The translations under genes and the position numbers were made by a program. The notes beneath the pieces were generated by a model, which was given only the letters and a program-made list of their open reading frames with translations, was not told the origin of the DNA and did no database searches. Positions 1 through 13,700 of a DNA stretch of 64,000 nt are shown piece after piece (the first letter of the stretch is position 1; the number at the start of each line of letters is the position of its first letter). The stretch is from Brachypterus glaber (taxonomy: Eukaryota; Arthropoda; Insecta; Coleoptera; Kateretidae): the NCBI GenBank assembly GCA_958510825.1, contig OY294045.1, positions 13,753,916 to 13,817,915 of the forward strand. The letters are read 5' to 3'.

Positions 1-1127
1 TAATAAATTTTATGATAATTTATAAATTACTAATTATTTTCTAGTTTTTTTTTTCTGGAGTTTTATTAAATTATTTATGGAAAATTTACCTGACTTATGT
101 CATATTCGGTTTTCAGTGGCAACCCTAATATATTATTAGAGCACGTTTTTGCAGTTAAAGTCAGTGACAGGCCTGTAGATGAAGCCCCCTTAATAAACCG
201 GCTTTAAGGGCCCATGATTTTTTTATAAACTCCAAGATCATAACATGATCTTATAATATAGCCTATTATATTATATTGAAGTTTATTATACTTTATTATT
301 AAAATTTTTTAAATTTATTTAATTAAAACTGTTTTTAAATAATTAATAATTATTTCAAGATTTTTTTGAAATTATCTCTTAATACGTGTATTTTAAAACT
401 ATTTTAAAGATTCTTAGTTTTGTTTATTTTTGTTAAACGAATTAGTGTTAATTTTTATAATGTTTTTAATATATATTTTTATTTTAAATTATATTAAAAT
501 ATTTTTTATTCTTATAGGATATGAGGTAAGGAACCCTAAAAAATAAAGAAGCCTAAATTTAGGTCTCGTTAATAAAAAAAGCGATATTTTCGAAAGAAAA
601 GTCATTGTTTTTATGTTAAAATAATTGATCAAACAAATCTGAGATTTTTTTTACAAATATTTATATTTTTTCAAGGAAACCTTTGAAAGGTTACCTTTCT
701 AGTAATATTACTATGTATTGATTCCAATAAAATTGTTTTGTTGACATTGTCGACGAGAGTTATTTATATAGATGTAAATAACCATTAAAAAGACAATATT
801 TTATATGTATATGATATTCTAGAATGTTACGTGCATAATTAAAATAGAGATATTGCTGTCAACAAAAGAACCCTTTCCCCTATTAAAGGGAAACTATAAT
901 AGTTATATAAAAAAAAACGTTTTTTTTTTTTCGATTTTATTATTCTTATTTTACCCGATTTTACCAAAACCAATACTGTTGAATATTGAATAATTGAATA
1001 TTGAATAATTCGAGGACTTTGGATAAGGAACCTTTCCCTTTCTAGGGAACCACCGGCCAAAATATCGCTGATAATTACAACTTTTTTTTCAAAATCTGGG
1101 GATTTTCCAGTAATAATATTACTTATT
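1..1127. other. AT-rich DNA, no gene seen
   Basis: This stretch is very A/T rich with many stops in all frames. The 73-codon open frame on the minus strand near 839-1060 lies over poly-A/T and short repeats such as ATTGAATA, and has no family resemblance. I see no exon, RNA gene or clear element ends here. Confidence 0.6.
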
Positions 1128-1249
1128 ACATCGGCACTTAGTGCTACTAAGAGTGCCGATGTATTGAAATTTTCGCCGAAAAGTCAAAATCTTTGACCAC
1201 GTTTCTTTTTTCACATTTCTCGACGTTTTAGACCATTCTCTAAAGTTGC

Positions 1250-1289
<40 letters not shown>

Positions 1290-1325
1290 GTCTGTCTGTC
1301 TGTCTGTCCGTCCGTCCGTCCGTCC

Positions 1326-1357
<32 letters not shown>

Positions 1358-1870
1358 CCATTTCTACATGAGATATCGACTTTCGGTTTTTGGCATATTG
1401 TTTCTTATCGTATTCCGAAGAGCTGATTAGATTTTGGGGGTAAGGGGGTAAAAATAGGGTAAAACTCCTATTTTTAGCGTTTTTTGTTTATAATTAAGGC
1501 AATTATTTTTGTATTTGGTTAATTTAGCACTTATATAAAAGATAATTTTAAATTGGTCAAAACATGTTATAAACAACGTTTTCCTGAAATGCATTTTTTT
1601 TCGAGATATTGGCGTTTAAAGCAGTAAAAAGTTTTTTTTAGCATATCACATATTTATAACCCGATTTCAAAAAATTATATTTTAAATAAAAGCTCTTTTT
1701 AAGCCCTATAAAAAATGTTATATCCAGTTTTTTATAATCTAGTATATAATGTTTTAAAGATACAGAATTTAAAATCAAATAAAACACCTAGTTTGAAATT
1801 TACAAACTAGATGGCTCTAGTGTACAATAGTGCCGATGTTTTGACAGGGTGCTTGCAACGTTTCATCTAG
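1128..1870 (+). repeat. CTAG-ended interspersed element, copy 1
   Basis: The element begins ACATCGGCACTTAG and carries a hairpin at once (ATCGGCAC ... GTGCCGAT). It ends with GCAACGTTTCATCTAG. A second copy with the same ends lies at 30421-31115, which fixes both borders. The middle holds a GTCT microsatellite and sensor-like AT-rich DNA with no long frame. The CTAG end recalls the CTRR 3' end of Helitrons, but the 5' end does not start with TC, so the class is open. This copy is longer than the other mainly because of the microsatellite. Confidence 0.75.
1250..1358. repeat. (GTCT)n / (GTCC)n microsatellite
   Basis: About 27 near-perfect tetranucleotide units of GTCT, with a central run of GTCC. 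It lies inside the element at 1128-1870. The sister copy at 30421-31115 has only a few units at the same place, so this tract expanded after the copies separated. Confidence 0.95.
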
Positions 1871-3852
1871 TTATTTATTAGTTTTAAGCTTTAATGTTAG
1901 GTTACACTTCTCATAGATTTTTTTATTTCTGTAGTTTTTTTAATAAAAAATTACTACTTTATTTTTAAATAAAAACAGTTGCGAATAAAATAGTATACAG
2001 GTCTCCCGGAAAATGGTCAGTATCAGTATTAGTAATAGTTTGACCACATTGATCAAAATAAAAAAATCTGTGAAAATTACAAGAAAAATTACCTTGTAAG
2101 TACGGGGATGTTTTTGGTAAATATTGTTGTGGAAAAAACGGGGAAAACTGAAGTTTTGATTGTCGTTCGTTGGTTAAAAAACGTTAATAGTTAATAAAAT
2201 TTTGTTCTTATAAATTCTTCCACAGAGCCTAGAAAATAAAAACAAATGTATTTTAAAATTTTTATGTTTATGTTAAACAGTTATTTTTTAGAGTAGTTTC
2301 CTTTGATACATTTTCAAAAAATAGTTTTAACTGTGTATTTACGTAATAAATTAAACATGAGTCAGCAATATAAATACTATCCACACCCACGCAGCTAATG
2401 CTATTAGCTGTAAAAAAAGGAATTAGTAATTTTATTATACACAGCTCTGCCTTGATTTTCAAAAGTTAATCTGTCTACCATTGCCACGTTTCTTGTGAAC
2501 AAGATAGAGTAATATACCGGGTGTCCCACCAGGTTCTTGACAAGCTATATCTCCGTTATTTGAAAAGATAGAATTTTTGTAAAAAACAGCGTTAAATGGG
2601 AGTCATTGAAGTTTTTATTCACATATCCAAAACCACCCATTACTTACCCTCCCTCTTGAACCCACCCCCAACTTCTGTTTTTCAAATTTCAATTTTACTG
2701 AAGAAGAAAGCACATTTTATTCTAAATTTAACCATGTATTATAAGTAATATCTTATTTTTTTAAGGGTCTCCAAATTACAACCCCATCAGATCACTAGCA
2801 ATATTTTTCATCAAAAAAAAAATCCAAAAATTCACGTTAGATTATATCTAAAAGAAAAATCCGCTCGAAACCAGAATAGATACCCCGAAATGTGTAATTA
2901 AGTTATGAGACGATTTGTCTAGAAAGAAATGAGCTGAGGCTCAAGATAAAGTTATTTTAAAACTGACTTGACTAAAAATATAATCCGTGGTCAGTAATAA
3001 TGTAAAAAATTCAAAATTAATATGAACACATGGAAAAAAGTTAGGCATATTCGTAAAACTTAACTGATATGTTAACAGGGGATTCTGTACTACACTATCA
3101 TAATTTGCAAGAAGAACTTTTTGTCTAGATCTTAAATAGAAATACGGTAATATTGTCTTAACAACTTCTTGTCACAAAAACTACCAAAAATTTTAAAAAA
3201 GTGTGTTACATGAAAACCGACTTATTTTCTTCGTTGTTTCTCCAAAGAATTAGACCTATTTTTTGAAAAAACGAAGAAAAATGTGCAATATTCAACTACT
3301 GGACAGTTTCCGCTGTAATGCAAAAAAATGCATACCTCTCATGGATATTTTTATACGTGGGTAAAAATATCAACAATAATTTTTTTCTTCGAAAATTGTT
3401 CGATTTGTTGAAATTAAAATTGAGAAAATTGCCTATAGGCCTTGAACTCGGTGTGTCTATTTAACACCATATATGGGGGCAGAAAAAAATCCCAACTATA
3501 CTAGACCTAGCTTTTGCCAACTTTTTACTCAAAACGGCGATTTTCTCAACTTTTTTTTTACTCTACTCTTGTTTTTACCCAAGATCAAAAATTTTTACAC
3601 GACGGCAAAAGGCTAATGACCAAAAAAAAGGTCAACTCCATAATTTTTTTGACTCCAGAGTTGTTTTATAAATTTGTAAATTCGTGATGAAGTTTCTTAT
3701 GAAATTTCTCATCAAGTTGAGATCTAATAGGATTTAATGAGATTTCATGAACTTTTCGGGATTTCCATATGAAAATTAAAGAGATTTCGCGAGTTTTTAT
3801 CAGTTTTTTTTTATGGGAAAGTACTAGGGCCCTAGGTTAACCCTATTGTGTA
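1871..3852. other. AT-rich intergenic DNA with degenerate repeats
   Basis: No supported gene. TATACCGGGTG occurs near 2516 and again near 3853, which looks like the tip of a TA-target transposon family, but I could not pair a matching opposite end. The 64-codon frame on the minus strand at 2268-2462 has no recognisable features. Confidence 0.5.
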
Positions 3853-4340
3853 TACCGGGTGAGTTTCAGTCCATGGACACCCCCTAAAATTAGGCTGTTT
3901 TCAATCTGATTAACGATTGCTTATATTTCTCAATAATGGCTACAAAATGACATACAAAAATTTTTTTTTCACTTTTGGTTTCGTCGGAAATTAAGTTAAA
4001 TTATTTTTTTTTAAATATTTAATATATTTTTGCATGTTTTGATCCAAAAAATATAATACAAAAAAAATACTTTCAATTTTTTTTAGTACTTTCTTATTTT
4101 ATTTTTTATTAACATAAAAGATTTATTTTTTCATAAATAAAATCTAATTTATTTGCTTAATGTGGGAAAAATACGAATTTTAAGTAAAAAACAATAATTG
4201 GTAAATTTTTTAAAACGGTTTTTCCTTCATAACTTAATTTTTTTTAATGGCAACACCCTTGGACGCTCTTAACTTTTTGGTGCGCTATTGTAAGGGCTAC
4301 AAAATGGCGTACTTTTTTTGCTTTTAATTCTGCTTTTGCC
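3853..4340. repeat. CAGTCCATGGACAC repeat upstream of GST exon 1a
   Basis: A block starting CAGTCCATGGACACCCC and continuing through GCTACAAAATG is repeated, with changes, near 6160-6225 and 6790-7010. Two of the three occurrences lie upstream of a GST first exon (1a here, 1b at 6790). It may therefore be part of the duplicated first-exon segment or an independent transposon tip. Confidence 0.6.
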
Positions 4341-4406
4341 AAAATTAAGTAGGTAGGTAAGTAGGTATTTTATTTTGTGGACCAGTGTAAATTCAATTTC
4401 ACACAC

Positions 4407-4416
4407 ATTATATATG
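4407..4416 (+). promoter_or_regulatory. possible TATA-like element upstream of GST
   Basis: ATTATATATG lies about 200 bp before the exon 1a start codon. In such AT-rich DNA this can easily be chance, and no transcription start can be seen. It is listed only as the best local candidate. Confidence 0.15.
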
Positions 4417-4609
4417 TAATTTCAAAGAAATTTAAAACATACCACAACAACAAACGAAATACGAGCACGCAAACTTATCGATTAATTTTTTTTGTTAAAA
4501 CGAACACACCGACTCAAAAAGTAGTCCAGAAATCTTCATAATACAATCGATTCTTGAGGCCAGTTTTCCTCCAACCTTTGAGCACTAAACAACAAATTTT
4601 TCCGCCACC

Positions 4610-4744
4610 ATGGCCCCAAAAATCTACATCATGTGGCCGAGCCCCCCATGTCGAGCTGCGCTTATGGTAGCGAAGGCTTTGGGTATCGAGCTTGAAATTG
4701 AAGAAGTTGAGAAGGATCAGCTTAGAACTCCTGAAATGCTTGAG
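4610..4744 (+). CDS. GST coding exon 1a
   Basis: Encodes 45 residues beginning MAPKIYIMWPSPPCRA, the beta1-alpha1-beta2 part of the glutathione-binding domain with catalytic Ser11. The start ATG sits in GCCACCATGG, a full Kozak context. The exon ends GAG|GTAGAT, leaving phase 0 for exon 2. It matches exon 1b at 27 of 45 residues by my hand count. Confidence 0.92.
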
Positions 4745-7700
4745 GTAGATTAGATTAGTGGATTTTATCTCAATTTAGTCTGCTTAGTAATAATTTCTAA
4801 GTTATTATCAAGTTATTTCAAATTACTTAACCTTACTATTATATTGATTTGTTTATCATAATACCTATTGCAAATGTTGTGCAACAATTTTTAAATTATT
4901 TTAAAATTTGAAGAATTTAATAACAAGTACTTATTTTGCCTGGAAATATTTAATATTATGGCGGAGGCACGAATATAGGGTTATTTTTTTTTTAAGGTAT
5001 ACCCAATTATTTGGGGTCATATCTTATAACGCGCCAATAAATTTGCGCCACATACACAGCGTGTCAAAAGTACGCACTTCCTTTTAACTTTTGAACGGCT
5101 TAAGATATAAACTTGAAATTTGGAACACGTAAATAAAATAACCCAAATAATTTTTTGGTGTATATTTGATATGCCTAGGGGGCACAATGGTGACAGAGGG
5201 ACAAGGGGGGATTTTTTTTAATGGAAAGGTGGGTCGTATTGTACATACACTGAAAAAAATTACGTTCTTGGGTCAAAGTAGTCGACACTCTTGGCAGTTA
5301 TTTAAATTAAAAGATGTGTATCTTCAAACAAAAGTATTTATCTTGTTCCAGGAAAAGTGTCGCTTGTGAAATATTTTTAAAATTCTCTTGGACCTGTCGC
5401 ATTTGAGGCAAAAACCATTTATCTTGTTTTAAGATTGTTAAAAATTAAATAAATTTAAATACTTTGGCCCAAGAATTTTTCCTTTGAGACAAGACCATTG
5501 CATTTCACACAAAATCAAAGAATTTTAAGTCTAAGAATTAGAAAGATCTTGGTAAGTGAATATATTTATGTTAAGAGAATGCGCTTTTGGACGTATTCAA
5601 GAGTGCGAAGCATTTGGCCTAATTTCATATGCCATTACCGCAAAGGATCCTTCTTTTCAGTGTAGTTTTAAAGCTTATAAAATTCTCTATTTGTCTACAT
5701 ATTTTTTTATTTTTTCGGAGCAACTTTCAGGTGTTTAAAATAGGGTTAAAAGTGGTAATTTTCGTCAAAATTTCTTTAAAACAGTTTTTGAAAAATGGTT
5801 TATTTAAATATGAATTCATGATGAAAATACGTCAATTATACTTTTAAACAAATTTTGAATGATACAAATACAAAAAAAAACTTAAAAAATCGCATTTTTA
5901 AGCAAAAAAAATTGAAAAATAAAAACCTTAATAAAAATTTAAAAGTATATGGTCAAATAGAGAATTTATGAGCTTTAAAATGATGCATCACTCGACCCCC
6001 TTTCTATTTATAAAAATGTGATCCTTAAGAATATCAAATAACAAAAATTATTTTGGTTATGTTTTTATGTGTTCCAAATTTTAAGTTGGTATCTTAAGCC
6101 GTTCAAAAGTTAAAGTGGAGGGCGGAATTTTCACACGCTCTATATATGTTGAGTAACAGTCCATGGACACTCCCTAAAATGGAATTGTTTTCAATCCGAT
6201 CAAAGCATTTTTTTTTGTAGCTACAAAATGGCGTAGTAGATTTTACCTCAATTTAGTCTGCTTAGTAATAATTTGTAAGTTATTTCAAGTTACTTAACCT
6301 TACTATTTTATTTATTTGTTTATCATAATACCTAGTAGGTAGGTATTACCTACTGCCAATGTTAGGTAGGTATTACCTACTGCCAATGTTGCCAAATTTT
6401 AGATTAGTAAGTACTTTTTGGGAGATTTAGCTCAGCGGTCTAAGTCATCGATATAGAATTGACACTGAGCTAATGATCGTGAGTTCAAACCTCACTGGCG
6501 CCAATTGCCTTTTTCAGTTAATTAATAATTGAAATTTGGCGAAGGCGTACTCCCTAGATATATTGGTTAGAAAGTCAATTAAAGCCGGTGGTTCCCTCTA
6601 CTACTAGACCACACAAGTCCTGGACTTAGGGGATGCTTAATTAAGTAGAATAGTACGAGGTTAAAAAAAAACATAAACTTATTTTGCTTGGAAATATTTA
6701 TGGGGGAGGGAATTGGAATATAGGGTTATTTTTTTAGGGTATACCCAAATATTTAGGTCATATTTTATGACGCGTCAATGTATTTGCGCCACATGTATGT
6801 TACAGTCCATGGACACCCACTAAAATGGAATTGTTTTCAATCCGATCAAAGCCTTCTTTGTAGCTTATATTTCTTAACAAGGCTTATATTTTTTTGCACT
6901 TCCAGTTTCGCCGTAAACTAAGGCAATTGAATTTTTTATAATTGCACCTCCGGGGCCCGTGTATATTTGTGCATTTTTGAATTCAGAAAATAATTTTACA
7001 CAAAAAAAAAGGATCTAGGAGACTTAGCCGAAAAATTTACCGCAAAAACATTTACCGCGCAATTGCGACTCGTCCAATATACTTACCTATATTTTGGTTT
7101 TTGAATATCCTCTAAATTTGAACCGAGATTTTAATTACACTACACTACACGTGTAGGTATTTTATGCAGTAAAAACCAATTATTTTTTACAGTGACTGTG
7201 TTATTCATTATGCATTAAATTCGATCGAATAATGGTAAAATCAATATCATAAAATATCTCATGATATCTGTAAAATTTCAGTTTAAATAAAATATTTGTC
7301 CTGATAAGTTATTGAAAATGGCACCCTTAATGTACATTATGCACCAAAGTCCCCCATGTAGGGCAGTTTTAATGGTTTCTAAAGCTATAGGGCTCGAGTT
7401 AGATACTGTGGAAGTAGAAAGACATATGCTTAGAACTAAAGAAATAGTGCAGGTAAAAATAGTTATTTATGGTACTAGTGGGTAAAGTAAGATATTGCCC
7501 ATGAGAAAATTAACCTGCGAGGCGTCAGCCAAGCAGGTTAATTTTCGAGAGGGCAATATCAGTTTACCCATGAGTGCCATACAAGGTTTTATCCAATAAA
7601 TAGCTTAGAAATTCATATTTTTATTAAAAAGTGACAGTTGAGTGGGTAAAATAAATAATTATCCACTCAATAAAGTAAAAGCCACGCGGGGGTTATTATT

Positions 7701-10700
7701 GAGTTTATCTATTTAAAATAAAGCTGGTAATTGTCTTATTATCTGTATGTATTGGATAAAAACATTTTTCACGACCGGTCGCAACCTTTTGAACCTAAAC
7801 CAGGATTCCGATTTCCATTTTGGAGAAAATTAACTTTATTATAAGGAAAATTTTATATTTTAATTAAAAAAAATACACACTTGTTTTATAAAATATTTTA
7901 TCCACGGCCGTGATTAATGGGCCTATTAATCACGGGTCTGTAAAAATAAACCGTTTAAAATTTAAAACGACCGTGGATAAAGTATAGAATTCTACTCGCG
8001 TATAATAGCTATTAATAATTCGGGTGATTAGGTCACTCGCCTTTTGGCTCGTGTCCCAAAATTCACCCTGATTGATTAATAGCAAATATTATACGCTCAT
8101 TGAATAATATAATATTATCTACGGCTGTAATTAATAGGCCTATTAATCACGAGTCTGTAGAAATTAACCGTTTAAACTTTAAAACGGCCGTGGATAAAGT
8201 ATAGTATTCTACTCGCGTATAATAGCTATTAATCATTCAGGTGATTAGGCCACTCGTCTTTCGGCTCTTGTTCCAAAATTCACCCCCATTGATTAATAGC
8301 AAATATTATACGCTCGTTGAATAATATACTATTATCGCACGATCATTATAAAACTACAGGGTGGCCCTAAAAAACCGGACACTTTTTAAACCTTCATAAC
8401 TTTTTTGCCTTTTGAGCGATCTTTACTTACTTTAAAATGAATAGGCTCAAAACATGTAAGATTCGGTTGATAATTTTATTTATTTAAATTATTATTAATT
8501 TTGTTAGTTAGAAACCTTTATCTAAAGGGGTTATTTTAAGGCCATGGGTATTAGAGCGAAATGTACAAAATGATAACTTTTCGTCTGCATTACGTTAAAT
8601 GGTCTTTCTTCAATAGTTGTATGTTTACCTTTTAATTTAAAATTGTAATTTATTTTTTATATTTATTATTCCGAAAGGCTACAGATAGCGTTAAATGGAT
8701 TTTTAGCTCGAAAAAATTGATTAAGTGGGCGGTTATCTAAAAGTAATTTTGACATGTCTCAAAAAATTGTATTACAAATTGAAAATATCAAAAATTGCTA
8801 TTGAAAAAACTAAGAAAAACATAATAAAACTGCATTGTGGTGGATATATATTTTAAAGAAGATGAACAATAAACAATGAATATATTTAAAAATAAAATTG
8901 TGTAGAAAAATAAGAAATAAGTATAGTTTTGTCAAAAAGAAAAAAAGTGCTTTTGTGTTAAAAATGTTGACTTAAAATAAAGGATGATGGAAATTTTCAT
9001 TAAATCAATATGGAATTATAACTACAAATAACCAACAAAGATCCTGTACCATAATATGGTTTTATATTATTGTTAGAAAATAAGACAGTATTTAATATAA
9101 GTTAATTAATTTGTATAAATTAATAAATTTGTAATAAAAACATATTTCTTCTTTAAATTATTTCTTCATTTAGAAAATACTTAAATCTTATTTTATTTTA
9201 GCGATTTCTTATTTCTCATGTTACATGTATCTAGTACAATTTTGGAATTTCCTTACGTCATTTACAATTTTTGTGTTATTTGATACTCATTTTTCTTATA
9301 ATACCCATCTAGAATTCAGCTTTAACAATTTTTCCCTTTGTTTTAAAAGTAATTCGACATTTTTTCAGCTTTTTAGTCATTTGGTATACTTTTTAGATTA
9401 TTTTGTAAGAGATGTCAGATAAATAACACGCCTACTGAATCAGTTTTTCGTTAAAAAATCAATTATTGCAATTTTTAACCTTTCGGAAAAATATGAATAA
9501 AAAATAAACTAGTATTTTAAATTAAAATTTAAACATACTCATCTATTCAAGAAAGATCACTGAACATAGTGAGGTCGGAAAGTTATCATATTATACATTT
9601 TGCTCTAATCCCCAAAGCGTTAAAGCTACCCCTTCCGAAAAAGCTTAATTACTGGATAATATAATAATATTTTAAGTAAATAAAATTATCTTCCAAATCC
9701 TTCATGTTTTTAGTATATTCATTTCAAATTTGGTATAGATCGGTCAAAAGGCAAAGAAGTTATAACGGTTTAAAAAGTGTTCGGTTTTTTTTGGGCCACC
9801 CTGTAGGACGCGTGGGATAATTATCCCATTATCTTTAAAGCTATATAGCTTTTTTATAAAAATGGCTGTTATGAAATTAGTTGTTTATTACTATAAAAGC
9901 CTATTTTCAAGTTTTCTATTAATCATTTACGTTCCCCGATCAAGGTAAAAGGGAAAAACTAAAAAAAAAATCCATCAATCCTGGAAAGTTTTTAAAAATT
10001 TATAAAAAATCGAGATGGGTTAAGGAGAACCCGTGTACTTTTTGAAATGTCTCGCTGACTTTTAATGTTTTTTTCATGTTCGAAATTTCCAACTACCTCC
10101 TCTAATTTTTTCAACTGGCCCAAAATTGGGGGGTGTATCAACCCCCATCCGTAGTACCTGGGTAGCAGCATTTTAAAAATATTTTTTATAATTTTAAAAT
10201 TTAATATTACCTAGGAAATATACACGGTGTATTTGAAATAGGGTCGGAAATTTTAACAGGTGATTCTACATGATAAAATATGACAAAAAGTTCCTATAAA
10301 CATATGTCTAAAAATGCGTCATAAGGGAGCTACGCCCCTTTGAAATTGGCTAAAAAATCGGTTTTTATTTAATAACTCAGGAACACTTTGAGATATATTA
10401 ACGAGGTTTTGCACGTGAATTAAAATTATTAAGGCCCATCTTTGTATGTCATTTTCAAGTACTTATTTAAACCAGGGGTGTGCGAAACGGGGGGGGCCTT
10501 TTTTTTTGTCCCAAACTTTTTTCTGTGTAACTTTTTTGCAATTTTATTTTTGAAATATGATTCCCCAGGTCAAAATACATAAAAAAGGTACTCTTGTTGT
10601 AATACTGTAGGATTAACCGTTTTCGAGAAAAATTCATTTGAAGGTGAAATTCCACGGTTCGAGGACGAAAAATTTAATACTAAAATGTTGAAAACCAAAT

Positions 10701-13700
10701 TTTTAATAATGCAGGGCGAATGTACATTAAAAAGAACTAAGAAAAAAACCTTATATACAGGTACTTCCAAAAATGAATCCTAATGGAGCTATGGTCTCCT
10801 AAATATGCACCATTTTTAAAGGGCTATGGTAGCTTTAAAAGCGTTTTTTCGACCTACATGTATAGAAACTTTTTTTCTTAGTTTTTGATGTAGAATAACA
10901 TTGCATCATTAAAATTTTGGTTTTCGACATTTTAGTATTTAATTTTTCGTCCTCGAACCGTGAAATTTCAACTTCAAATGAACTTTTCTCGAAAACGGTT
11001 AATCCTACAGTATTACAACAAGAGTACCTTTTTCATGTATTTTGACCTGGGGAATCATATTTCAAAAATAAAATTGCAAAAAAGTTACACAGAAAAAAGT
11101 TTGGGACAAAAAACTTATAAGGCTTCCCCGTTTCGCACACCCCTGGTTTAAATAAGTACGTGAAAATGACATACAAAGATGGGCCTTATTAGGATTAATT
11201 CACGTTCAAAACCTCGTTAATATATCTCAAAGGGTTCCTGAGTTATTAAATAAAAACCGATTTTTTTAGCCAATTTCAAAGGGGCGTAGCTCCCTTATGA
11301 CGCATTTTTAGACATGTGTTTATAGGAACTTTTTGTCATATTTTATCATGTAGAATCACCTGTTAAAATTTCCGACCCTATTTCAAATACACCCTGTATA
11401 TTGAATCTAGTGAATGAAATGTATAAATAACAAACTAAAAAACTTTCGAAATCAATATTTGACCTGGAATACTAAAACATGCTAGTAGGTGATCAGTTCT
11501 ACACAACTTGTCAATATTAGGGTGCCCAGGACCTACGGAATTGTTTGGCTTTTTTAAATAGAAAATCATGTGAAGGGTTTTTATTTTTTTTAAGGATATA
11601 CAAACTTTGATATTGGGAATTTATGGAACAAAAAAATGTTTCTGGATAATAAAGGAATATTTTCAATTTTTATGCCCCTCTACAAAAATAAAACGGATTT
11701 TTTATGGGGTAAAAATGCTAAAAATTGAAACATGAGGTTAATAAAGGCTAGAAAAAAAACATGATTTTTTTCCAACGAGTTTATATTTACCTTTTTTTTA
11801 AAAAAAAGTACAGACTGTCCAAAAAATAATTAAATATCTCAATAAAAGTTAAAAAATGCATTAAATTGCAATAAAATGTCAATTTTGTATCAAATAAATA
11901 AAAAATATTTTTAAAATGCCTTGTACATAATATGTTATATTATGTAATATGTTATATTGTGTAATATGTTATATTATATAATAAAACACATTATATATTT
12001 TTTTTTTCAAAAAAAGTGTAGGACATTTATTTTTAAAATCTGAAAATAAAAATTCGCAACACCCAGTTATAAAAATAAACACATTTCAAAGCAATTTGTA
12101 CATATATAATATGCTTTTTGGCCAAATATCATCTCTTTTATCGCAATAAAGTGTTTTTTACATTTTATGGGATTTGTATTTTTTTTCTGACATCCTGTTC
12201 TTGTTCTTAAAAAATAAATATGGGGCGTTAACTTATCAATGCATTTCTAAAAAAAAATGACCCATGAAAAAAAATTCTAAGTAACCTTTTTTGTAGCATA
12301 CGTCAATTTTTACTCTGGTAAAGCCATTTTTTCATGTAAAAGGGTAATTTATTTTTGAATATTCCCTTATTATTCAAAAATAATATTCAATAATAATAAA
12401 AAGGCCTAACATGTTTTCTCTCTCAAAAAACCGCCGGGCGCGACCTCTAAATATTTTTTTAAAAATCTGAAAAAAATTGAGGGTTGGTTTTTGACGTAAA
12501 TGAACATTTATAGGGGGTGGGACCCTAAAAAAGTCGATTTTTTAATTTTGACTGGGCACCTTAGTCAATATGTTAGCTCCCCTAATTAGGGGAGCTAACA
12601 TATTGACTAAGGTAATAATAATTTGTATTACTTATCCCTAGAAAAGTTCTAAAATAGTAAAAAAATATTAATTTTTGAGTTTCTTAATTTATGTAAAAAA
12701 CTCGATTGCAGCGCAATTCAAAAATAATACTCACTAATTAATATTCAAAAAAAAAACCTGTCTATGGGCCAGTCTGTCCGGGAAATTTTCGCCGCCAGTA
12801 ACTCGAGTACGCTTTGAGCTTAATACTTTAAAAGGGGTAAAAACTATTAAAAATATATATATTTATTTTATTATTTAAAAAAAAAGATATTCTTCAATGA
12901 TATCCTTGTTGTTGCCAGCAATATTTTTATACAAATTACACGAATTTTTTTTCTGAAACGAGAAAACATGTTTTAAACAAGCCCTAAAGATATGTAATGC
13001 TACGCATTCCATTATACTACTGTATACTACTCATAGTAGATGGTACATTGCATTTTTCAAATAACGCAACTTAAAATTATTTAAAACTCGATTTAAGAAA
13101 ATATATATTTTTTTAAATGTTAAGAAAAATATTTACAAACAAAAATAAAAAATAAATTAACAAATGTAAAAATTGATTCTTTTTTAAATAAAATTCCTTC
13201 TTTGAGAAACATTTTTTTTTAATGATACAGGTTTTTCATCTCATAGCCTTTTTTTTCTTTGGGGGATTACAACATGTCAACTACCGTTACAATAAATTCT
13301 ATATGGACTCGTTCTGTCAAATTTATTCTACACCAAGTATTAACACTGACAAATTAAACCGTCTAATTTAAAAAGCAAGGCGCGTTTTTCCGCTGTTGCC
13401 AAAAACATAAACGGCGTTAGACAAGATGACTAAAGGCTTTAGCCATGTAGTTTCTTCAGCCATCTTTCTCGTGGCATTAGACTTTTTTTGAACTATGTAG
13501 TGCATAGCTAGGCTTGGGTCATGTCACATGTTGTGAATGTGCTTGACCCACGGGCAACATCTTTTGTTACAGATGAACCCTCAACATACCGCACCCACCC
13601 TCGTAGATGACGACTTTATTCTGTGGGACAGTCACGCCATTGCTGGCTATTTAGTGGGCCAGTATGGTTCGGATGACTCACTATATCCCAAGGACGATAT

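Noticed and set aside
1128..1870. CRISPR-like array at the GTCT tract
   Set aside because: It is a tetranucleotide microsatellite without spacers, in a eukaryotic genome.
2510..3860. A 1.3-kb transposon bounded by TATACCGGGTG at both sides
   Set aside because: The two motifs are direct, not inverted, and I found no matching opposite ends.
6418..6505. Functional tRNA gene
   Set aside because: A and B boxes are present but the acceptor stem does not pair properly and a SINE body with A tail follows; a second copy shares the body.
10467..11151. Two similar 62-63-residue proteins on opposite strands
   Set aside because: Same foldback arm read in each direction; no start context or family.
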